NCBI GenBank assembly: GCA_963662035.1
Contig: CAVLDO010000001.1
Coordinates: forward strand, 1 to 64,000
Reading direction: 5' to 3'
Length of the DNA: 64,000 nt
Origin: Equibacterium sp963662035
Lineage (GTDB): Bacteria; Bacteroidota; Bacteroidia; Bacteroidales; UBA932
Shown here: in pieces, positions 35,835 to 42,857 of the stretch
How positions within the stretch are numbered: position 1 is the stretch's first letter
How the letters are laid out: each line of letters begins with the position of its first letter
The notes under the pieces: generated by a model
The model's input: the letters and a program-made list of their open reading frames with translations, nothing else
Databases searched by the model: none
What the model was told of the DNA's origin: nothing
Translations under genes and position numbers: made by a program

Positions 35835-38813
35835 TTAGAATTTGAGTCTGACGGTGAGCCCGTAATAGAATTTGGGTATGTAACTGGTCACAGATACATA
35901 ATTGCCGGTGCGGCTGTCATAGAGCTGCGACATATTGTTGAAAAAGTTGTTGGCGTAGAACGATATTGAAGCCATGTCCCCGATCTCCTTGGTCACATTG
36001 AAGTTGGCGCTGAAGTAGGGGGTTATGCGGCTCTCCTTGAACGTGTAGTTGTACGATGTGGTCTGCACCAGCGACACCATATCGGAGTATTTCTGCGGGT
36101 CGCTGCTCTTGGCCTCCACAAAGTCGGGCCAGAAGTCGCGCAGCTGTCCGTCGCTGTAGGAGAAGTACTTGTCGGGATAGAGCACGGTGTAGCAGTCGCC
36201 GTCGTAAATGGAGGCGTCCTCCACGCGCGAGGTCAGATCGGAGCGGTCTGCTATCACATACGAGCGCCTGCCGCCGTCGGCCGTTTCGCTCAGGGTGCGG
36301 CTGTAGCGCAGCAGGCAGGCCTCAAGCTTTAAGGAGACCACCATCCGCACCTTGGGGATGTTGGTGGTGAGGGTGACATTGGTGTTTAGGCTGCGGGTCT
36401 GCCGGCCGTTGGATGTCTGGCTTCCGCCCACATAGTATCCCACATATTTGAGCGGGGTGCGGTCGTAGCCCATCTGCGAGGTGGGCACATAGGGCATATA
36501 GTCGGTATAGACCTGCTTGTAGGTGTAGTAGGAGCCGTCCAGGCGAATCTGGGTGTTGAGCGACTTTATCCGCTTGAAGTCCACCACATATTCGAATCCA
36601 CGGCGCACTATCGGATTGTCGTCGTTATCCTCGTAGTAGCTTGCGGTAAAGCCGTCCATCTGCCGGTAGGGAAGCGTCACGGCGGGGTTCGCCCCGCTTT
36701 TGTCGCTCACAGTTATGGCGCCGCTCGAAGGATCCACGCTGAATATGCGGTCTGCGGCGGGGATGGCTGCGGCCCCTTCGCTGTTCTTTATGGCATCGGC
36801 AGAGGTGTAGGCATAGCTGAACCGCTCATAATCCGCTACCAGGCGGTAGGCGTCAAGAGTTTTGCTCATAAAGGCCGCCAAAGAGACCTTGTGCCCCGCC
36901 AGATCAAAGTCCACCCCGACCTCGGCCTGCCGGTTGCGCTGCCAGCGCAGGGCGGAATTGTATTCTATGGTGCGCGGCAGCACGTAATAGGCGTTGTAAA
37001 CCTCATTGATGCTGCCTGCGGTGGATGTAAACACCTTTATGTCGTTATATGTCGGCTGCGGAAAGAGTATCGAATATGACGGCTGTTTTACCGCCTGTCC
37101 CCAGCTGGCTCTCACCGAAAAGTCGCGCAGAGTGCGGCCGCGCCGCCTTTTCTTAGAGAACGGGCTGTAGCGGGCGTTGAAGCGGGGCGAGAGAGAGCGC
37201 GTGGTGCCGTATGCCGAGCCTCGGATTATGGTGTTGTCATAGCGCACGCCCGCCACCAGGTTCAACTGTCCGTCGCGCCCCACAGGCAGCATTGCATCGT
37301 CCTCCACATAGGCGGCCACATTGTGCATCACGGGCACCAGGCTGTAGTCATACGGACGGTAGGTGGGGGCGGTGGACATATCTTCTGAATACTGCCCTTT
37401 GCCGTAGTTGCGGTCTGCAGTATAGTCGGCGCCCGCCTTGACTCTGTTTCTGACACCGGCGAAACTGCGGGCCCAGTTGGCCTTGAGCGAGACTTTGGAG
37501 TTGAAGGGTTTATCGTCCAGCACCATCATATTGTACCACTGCCCGGCCGGAATCCGGTCGGCAAAGAGATATCCGCGCTCGGTGGTGTGCAGGGCGGCCT
37601 GCGCCGTGGTGCCGAACACGGAGGTGTTCTCCCGGCTCAGCTTGTCGGAATATACGGCAGATGCCTTGAGTTCTATGCTGGTGATCCAGCTCCGGCTCAG
37701 CAGCCAGTTGAATGCCAGACTGCCGCGCAGGGAGTTGTCGCGGGCGGTGGTGTAGGCCTCTGTGGAGCGGTCGGGGTCGGCCCGGTTATCCAGGCCGCCG
37801 GCATTGCCGGTGAGCGAGACGTTCACCGAGAGGGGCATTTTCTCGAACAGTCCGCCACTGAGGGTGTTGTTCCAGTTCAGCGACACCTGCTTGCGCTCGT
37901 AGGATGTGTAGGGCGACATCTGCACCGATATGGAGCGGGTGTACTCCGCGCTGGTGTTCAGAGAGCCGCGGCTCCTCCCCCGCCCGTCGGTTCCAAGCCC
38001 AAAGCCCTTGCTGAAGGAAATCTGCTTGGTTTTGGGGCTGGTGGTCATTGTCACCGTGAAGGGGGTCTTGCCCCGCTTGGTGTTGATTTTTACCACGCCG
38101 GAGGTCATATCGCCGTATTCCACAGAGGGGACGCCGGTGATTACCTCCACCGACTCCACATTTGAAGAGGCTATGCTGTTGGTTGAAATGCCCTTGAGAT
38201 TTGTGGACGTGCGGTCGGCCCCGGCAAACGATGCGTTGCTGGAGAGGCGCACCCCGTCCACCTCCACTGCAGTGCCGAAGGTGGAGTTGCCCCCCTCGCC
38301 CGAGGTGGCGCTGCGGATGGCTATCTGTCCGCCGCTCCCGGTCAGATCCGGGTTCACGGTGGTCCCGCCCGGCAGTAGGCTGGCTATGTCGGAGACATTC
38401 AGCATCTGCACCTGCTCCAGCGCCGCGCGGTCTATCTTGCGCGATGTGGTGGCGGAGGAGGAATTCTCCTGTGCGGTGACCACGGCACTCTCCAGCGCCA
38501 GGTTGTCCTGCGAGAGCGCCACCGAGAAGTTGGTGATATCCCTTGAAATCTTGATTTCCCGCTGCCAGGTGACATATCCCAGGCAATAGACCTTGACCTG
38601 TACGGTTCCCGCGCCGATGCCACAGATGAAGAAGCGCCCCTTGGCATCGGCCGTGGCCCACTGCCCGGTGGCCTCTATCGCCACGGCGGCGAATTCCACC
38701 GGGTCGCCGCTCTCCCTGTCGCTGACCACACCGGAGAGAGTGTATGTCTGGGCAAACGCCTGCACAGAGGCAAAAAAGCAGAAAATCAGCAGTATCAGTC
38801 TTCTTGTTTTCAC
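35835..38813 (-). CDS. TonB-dependent outer-membrane receptor
   Basis: 992 residues from the GTG at 38813, chosen because it gives a classical signal peptide (MKTRRLILLIFCFFASVQAFAQ); a TTG three codons upstream is the alternative but lies inside the palindromic promoter. Carboxypeptidase-regulatory-like domain (LSGVVSDRESGDPVEFAAV), plug domain (LLPGGTTVNP..., VEVITGVPSVEYGDMTSGVVKINTKRG) and large barrel ending KFYYGLTVRLKF. It is not of the SusC class: the partner is a DUF4876 lipoprotein. First gene of a four-gene run with DUF4876, DUF6850 and M16 peptidase. The substrate is unknown. Confidence 0.92.
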   Translation of the reverse strand: MKTRRLILLIFCFFASVQAFAQTYTLSGVVSDRESGDPVEFAAVAIEATGQWATADAKGRFFICGIGAGTVQVKVYCLGYVTWQREIKISRDITNFSVALSQDNLALESAVVTAQENSSSATTSRKIDRAALEQVQMLNVSDIASLLPGGTTVNPDLTGSGGQIAIRSATSGEGGNSTFGTAVEVDGVRLSSNASFAGADRTSTNLKGISTNSIASSNVESVEVITGVPSVEYGDMTSGVVKINTKRGKTPFTVTMTTSPKTKQISFSKGFGLGTDGRGRSRGSLNTSAEYTRSISVQMSPYTSYERKQVSLNWNNTLSGGLFEKMPLSVNVSLTGNAGGLDNRADPDRSTEAYTTARDNSLRGSLAFNWLLSRSWITSIELKASAVYSDKLSRENTSVFGTTAQAALHTTERGYLFADRIPAGQWYNMMVLDDKPFNSKVSLKANWARSFAGVRNRVKAGADYTADRNYGKGQYSEDMSTAPTYRPYDYSLVPVMHNVAAYVEDDAMLPVGRDGQLNLVAGVRYDNTIIRGSAYGTTRSLSPRFNARYSPFSKKRRRGRTLRDFSVRASWGQAVKQPSYSILFPQPTYNDIKVFTSTAGSINEVYNAYYVLPRTIEYNSALRWQRNRQAEVGVDFDLAGHKVSLAAFMSKTLDAYRLVADYERFSYAYTSADAIKNSEGAAAIPAADRIFSVDPSSGAITVSDKSGANPAVTLPYRQMDGFTASYYEDNDDNPIVRRGFEYVVDFKRIKSLNTQIRLDGSYYTYKQVYTDYMPYVPTSQMGYDRTPLKYVGYYVGGSQTSNGRQTRSLNTNVTLTTNIPKVRMVVSLKLEACLLRYSRTLSETADGGRRSYVIADRSDLTSRVEDASIYDGDCYTVLYPDKYFSYSDGQLRDFWPDFVEAKSSDPQKYSDMVSLVQTTSYNYTFKESRITPYFSANFNVTKEIGDMASISFYANNFFNNMSQLYDSRTGNYVSVTSYIPKFYYGLTVRLKF

Positions 38814-38816
38814 AGC

Positions 38817-38840
38817 GTGCAAAATTAATTACTTTTGCAC
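38817..38840. promoter_or_regulatory. Palindromic divergent promoter between the TonB receptor and the Fe-S protein genes
   Basis: Perfect 8-bp inverted repeat GTGCAAAA / TTTTGCAC around an 8-bp centre. Each arm supplies a full TAnnTTTG element: TAATTTTG on the minus strand (38820-38827) and TACTTTTG on the plus strand (38830-38837). A TTTT at 38807-38810 is a plausible -33 for the plus direction (19 bp spacer); I saw none for the minus direction. RNA polymerase could occupy only one side at a time, so the two transcripts may compete; the symmetry could also be an operator. Confidence 0.55.
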
Positions 38841-38865
38841 TAATATTATATCCCTAATAATAGCT

Positions 38866-40905
38866 ATGAGCAAGAAATCCCTGATTTGCAAGAACTGGCC
38901 CAAATATCTGCTCCAATGGGGAGTGCTGGCGGCCTTGATTTTCTTTTTGAGCGGTTTGGCGGCCAAATTGTTCCCCGCGATGGAGCCGGCCGACCCCGAA
39001 GCCTACTGCCCGATGGGGGGTCTGCAGGCCTTCGGCACCTTCCTCTCCAGAGGATCCCTCCCCTGCTCGATGTCCTCCGCCCAGATTATGATGGGCATAG
39101 GCCTGGCAATCGCCGTGATTCTGTTCAGCAAGCTATTCTGCGCCTTCCTCTGCCCTATCGGCACCGTGGAGGATCTGCTGGGCAAGGCGGGGCATTCGCT
39201 GCACTTGAGGAGCCTCGAAATCAAGAGCGGCAGCGCCGCCGACAAGCTTCTGCGCATCATCAAGTATGCCCTTTTGTTCTGGATAGCCTATATGACCATC
39301 TCCAGCAGCGAGCTTTTCTGCAAGAAGCTGGACCCCTACTACGCCGCCGCCACCGGCTTCAAGGGGGAGATAGTGCTCTGGATGAGTCTCGCGTCCCTGG
39401 CGCTGGTGATTGTGCCCGCCCTCTTTATAAAGCGCTTCTGGTGCAAATACATCTGCCCGCTGGGGGCCCTCTCCAACACCTTCAAGTTCTACCTTGCCCT
39501 GGCGGGCGCAGGGCTCGTGTTCTGGGTTTTGAGCCTCTGCGGGGTGCATTTCAGCTTTGTATGGCCGCTGGCCGCCCTCTGCGTCATCGGCTACCTGCTG
39601 GAGATTTTCTGCGGCCGTCCCAAGGGGCAGCTGCTGCACGTGAGAGTTGATCAGGACACCTGCACCCACAGCTGCTACCGCTGCCGCAAGGTGTGCCCCT
39701 ACAACATATCGGTGCCCGACTTCGGCGACAAGCTCAATTTTGTTGACTGCACCCTCTGCGGCGAATGCGTGGCGGCCTGCCCTGTGGGCGCCCTCGGCAT
39801 CGGAGCGGCGGGGGGGGGTAAAAAGCGCTGCGGCGCGGGCAGATATCTCCCCGCCCTGCTGGCGGTGCTCTTTGCCCTGGCGGCCTATTTCGCCGGAGAG
39901 CGCAGCGAGCTGCCCACCATCAACGAGAGCTGGGGAGCCGCCGACAGCCTGGCCCTGTCCACCCTCAAGATAGAGAACCTCAAGACCGTCAAATGCTACG
40001 GCAGCTCTATGGCCTTCAAGAGCAAGATGGAGAAAATCCGCGGCGTGTACGGCGTCAAGACCTATGTCGGCAGCCACACCGTGGTCATCAAGTATGACCC
40101 CGCCGCAATAGACGAGCAGACCCTGCGCGGCAAGGTGTTCGAACCCTCCGCCTTCAAGGTGGCCACCCCCGACCCCGCAGAGCTGGACAGCCTCAAGATA
40201 CTCACCATCCGCACCGACAGAATGTTCGACAAGCTGGACCTCAACTATCTGGGGCTGCAGATGCGCCTCACCGGCAAGCGGATTTTCGGCCTCGAGTCGG
40301 AATATGCCTGCCCGCTTATAGTAAGGGTCTACGCCGACCCGGCCGAGGCTTTGGACAGCGGCTTCTTCCGCTCCGTTGTGGAGAAAAAGTCGCTGGATAT
40401 GCCCGTGCACGGCGGCGGAGTCAAGAGCACCCCGGTAGACTTCGTGTTCGTGAAGATGGAAGAGGACCAGGGGCGCATCGCCACCACCGATTATCTGCAC
40501 AAGATGTTCACCCCTTTCAAGGCAGAATACAAGGGGCGCTACCCCGGCGGCGACTCAACTGTGGTGCTCGGCCGCAAGGAGGTCTATAAAGACAAGCCTC
40601 AGTATATTTACGAGATTGCCGATCCCAACTACGAAAAGCCCATCGTCCGCCGCAACCTTCCCTACCTGAGCAACCACATCTCAAAGGAGGAGGGGGTCAT
40701 CGGCCTCTACCTCAACCTCAACGGCGACTACAAGCCCGCCCTGCAGATCCGCTTTGCCGACCCTATGACAGAGGAGAAGCTCTGGGAGCTCATCACTATG
40801 GACAAATGGAGCATCACCTATGCCGAAGATGACGTCCGTGAAGAGGACGCCCGCATAAAGTTCACGGAAAAAGGCGTCTGCCGCCCCTATGCATATGCAG
40901 AGTAG
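38866..40905 (+). CDS. Polytopic 4Fe-4S (NapH/CcoG-like) membrane protein fused to an HMA-like domain
   Basis: 679 residues. The start at 38866 follows the promoter and gives MSKKSLICKNWPKYLLQWGV. About five membrane helices carry two CxxxCP loops (FCAFLCPIGT, residues 91-100; FWCKYICPLGA, 191-201), the NapH/NosR/CcoG redox signature. Two ferredoxin-type sites follow (CTHSCYRCRKVCP from 266; CTLCGECVAACP from 295). A glycine patch, one more helix (about 328-344), and then a large extracytoplasmic part start with an HMA-like domain (about 368-428; VKCYGSSM at 375-382, GVKTYVGSHTVVIKYDP) that has C-x4-M in place of CxxC. Likely an electron-transfer protein acting on an envelope substrate, possibly a metal or thiol. 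The S46 peptidase starts 1 bp later. The G9 tract in codons 315-318 is listed separately. Confidence 0.8.
   Translation: MSKKSLICKNWPKYLLQWGVLAALIFFLSGLAAKLFPAMEPADPEAYCPMGGLQAFGTFLSRGSLPCSMSSAQIMMGIGLAIAVILFSKLFCAFLCPIGTVEDLLGKAGHSLHLRSLEIKSGSAADKLLRIIKYALLFWIAYMTISSSELFCKKLDPYYAAATGFKGEIVLWMSLASLALVIVPALFIKRFWCKYICPLGALSNTFKFYLALAGAGLVFWVLSLCGVHFSFVWPLAALCVIGYLLEIFCGRPKGQLLHVRVDQDTCTHSCYRCRKVCPYNISVPDFGDKLNFVDCTLCGECVAACPVGALGIGAAGGGKKRCGAGRYLPALLAVLFALAAYFAGERSELPTINESWGAADSLALSTLKIENLKTVKCYGSSMAFKSKMEKIRGVYGVKTYVGSHTVVIKYDPAAIDEQTLRGKVFEPSAFKVATPDPAELDSLKILTIRTDRMFDKLDLNYLGLQMRLTGKRIFGLESEYACPLIVRVYADPAEALDSGFFRSVVEKKSLDMPVHGGGVKSTPVDFVFVKMEEDQGRIATTDYLHKMFTPFKAEYKGRYPGGDSTVVLGRKEVYKDKPQYIYEIADPNYEKPIVRRNLPYLSNHISKEEGVIGLYLNLNGDYKPALQIRFADPMTEEKLWELITMDKWSITYAEDDVREEDARIKFTEKGVCRPYAYAE
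39810..39818 (+). repeat. Nine-G homopolymer inside the Fe-S/HMA fusion gene
   Basis: An uninterrupted run of nine G encodes the end of Ala315 and Gly316-318, followed by TAAAAAG. With ten G the next in-frame triplet is TAA, giving a 318-residue protein that stops between the ferredoxin sites and the HMA-like half. A run this long in a coding region is a typical site of slipped-strand or polymerase slippage; whether it varies is not shown by one sequence. Confidence 0.85.
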
Positions 40906-40906
40906 T

Positions 40907-42856
40907 ATGAAAAGAGGTTTTCTGACCCTGGCGGCGCTGCTGTGCTGCCTCGGCGCCCGCGCCGACGAAGGAATGTGGATGGTGAACGCCATTTCCCGCG
41001 CCCTGGAGGCGCAGATGCAGCAGAAGGGGCTGGAGCTCTCCGCCGGCGACATCTACAACGAAGAACGCGGCTGCTTGTGCGATGCCATAGTGTCGCTTGA
41101 CTTCGGCTGCACCGGCAGCTTCATCTCGCCTGAAGGGCTGCTGGTGACCAACCACCACTGCGCCTACGGCGATGTGCATGCCCTCAGCACCCCGGAGCAC
41201 AACTATCTTGAAGATGGCTTCTGGGCGATGGATCGCAGCGAAGAAATTGCCATAAAGGGAAAGAAGGCCTACCTGCTGCGCCGCATAATCGATGTCACCG
41301 ACGAGGTTTGTGCGCTTAAAGAACAGGAGGCCGGCTCGGGCAAATCCACCGGGCTGCGCCGTCTGAGCTGGATTATGGAGAAGCGCTATGCCACAGCAGG
41401 CTACGAGGCCTCCCTCTCGTCGATGTGGGCCGGCTCGCGCTACTATATGGCTCTCTACGAAGTATACGACGACGTGCGCCTCGTGGCCGCCCCTCCCGTG
41501 AGCATCGCCGCATTCGGCGGGGATGTGGACAACTGGGAGTGGCCCCAGCACAAGTGCGACTTTGCCCTCTACCGCATCTATAAAGACGGCGTCCCCCTCA
41601 ATCCCCGACGCCACCTGCAGATAAGCCGCAGCGGCTACGCCCCCGGCGACTTTGCTATGGTCATCGGCTATCCGGGCCGCACCGACCGCTACAGCAGCTC
41701 GGCCAAAATCAGCTTTGAGCAGAATGTCTCGCTGCCCATCTCCAACCGCATCCGCGGCCGCCAGATGGAGATCATCCGGCGCTGGATGGACGCCGACCCC
41801 GCCGTCCGCCTCAAATATGCCGACAAATATTTCTCGCTGAGCAATGTGCAGGAGCTCAACGAAGGGCAGGTGGCCTGCTACAAAAAGGATGGCGTCGCCC
41901 GGCGCAAACGGCGCCTGGAGCGCAAAATGCGCTGCTGCGACTCCCTCTCCAGGGCGATCAAGGCCAAATACGACGACATCGGCGATGTGCAGCGCGGCGA
42001 AATCTATTACCGTGAGACACTGGTGCGCGGCTGCGGCCTCAACCTCATCTGCCTCAAGCTCAAAAACAATGTGTCGGGGCTGGATATGGACAAGGAATAC
42101 GCCGCGCTGGATATGCGCGTGGAGCGGGACCTTTTCCGCTACAGCATAGAGGAGTTCTACGAAAATGTCCCCGAAAAGTATCTCGGCCCTTTCCAGAAAG
42201 AGCTCAAGAGCCGGTTCGGCAGCGACTACGATGCTATGGCGGACCATCTCTGGCTTGAGCGGCATATCACCCGCGAAGATGACCTGATGCGCTTTTTCAC
42301 CGACATCAACGCCACCGCCTTTACCTCGGTGCAGAAAGAGATTGAGCAGGGGGTGTCCGCCACAGAGCTGGGGCGTGAGTACACCCGCGCCCTCTACGAG
42401 GGGCTGCGGCAGCGTGGAATCGAGCAGTACCCCGACGCCAACTCCACAATGCGTCTGACCTTCGGCACCGTGAAAAACTTCCGCCGAGGCTGCAGAAAGG
42501 TTCCCTGGCAGACTTGCGCCTCAGGAATACTGGCCAAAGAGGACACCACGGCCCACGATTTCTGCCTTAGGAGCGACTGGCGATCGCTGCTGCGCGATTC
42601 TGCCGATGCCGCCGCCCTGCCGGTAAACTTCATCACCGACAACGACATAACCGGGGGCAACTCCGGCAGCCCCGTGCTGAATGCGCGCGGAGAACTCATC
42701 GGACTGGCATTTGACGGCAACAAGGAGTCGCTCTCGAGCAACGCCTTTTTCACCGCCTCCGGCAACCGCTGCGTGTGCGTGGATATCCGCTTTGTGCTCT
42801 GGACTCTGGAGCACTACGCCAAAATGGAGGGAATCCTCTCCGAAATCGGAGAATAG
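40907..42856 (+). CDS. S46 family dipeptidyl-peptidase (DPP7-like)
   Basis: 649 residues from the ATG at 40907, which gives a signal peptide (MKRGFLTLAALLCCLGARA) and the mature DEGMWMVN start typical of S46; upstream ATGs lie in the previous gene. Catalytic His in LLVTNHHCAYG (His83/84), the DVDNWEWPQHKCDFALYR segment with the catalytic Asp, and Ser586 in TGGNSGSPV. Eighteen residues after the serine is Gly604 (AFDGN); in this family Gly there goes with hydrophobic P1 (DPP7) and Arg with acidic P1 (DPP11). At 649 residues it is shorter than the usual 700-720. It releases dipeptides in the periplasm. Convergent with uvrA, 1 bp apart. Confidence 0.92.
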   Translation: MKRGFLTLAALLCCLGARADEGMWMVNAISRALEAQMQQKGLELSAGDIYNEERGCLCDAIVSLDFGCTGSFISPEGLLVTNHHCAYGDVHALSTPEHNYLEDGFWAMDRSEEIAIKGKKAYLLRRIIDVTDEVCALKEQEAGSGKSTGLRRLSWIMEKRYATAGYEASLSSMWAGSRYYMALYEVYDDVRLVAAPPVSIAAFGGDVDNWEWPQHKCDFALYRIYKDGVPLNPRRHLQISRSGYAPGDFAMVIGYPGRTDRYSSSAKISFEQNVSLPISNRIRGRQMEIIRRWMDADPAVRLKYADKYFSLSNVQELNEGQVACYKKDGVARRKRRLERKMRCCDSLSRAIKAKYDDIGDVQRGEIYYRETLVRGCGLNLICLKLKNNVSGLDMDKEYAALDMRVERDLFRYSIEEFYENVPEKYLGPFQKELKSRFGSDYDAMADHLWLERHITREDDLMRFFTDINATAFTSVQKEIEQGVSATELGREYTRALYEGLRQRGIEQYPDANSTMRLTFGTVKNFRRGCRKVPWQTCASGILAKEDTTAHDFCLRSDWRSLLRDSADAAALPVNFITDNDITGGNSGSPVLNARGELIGLAFDGNKESLSSNAFFTASGNRCVCVDIRFVLWTLEHYAKMEGILSEIGE

Positions 42857-42857
42857 G

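Noticed and set aside
38593..38865. Upstream extension of the Fe-S/HMA gene
   Set aside because: It would overlap the N-terminus of the TonB receptor and include the promoter palindrome; the internal ATG at 38866 gives the proper membrane protein start.
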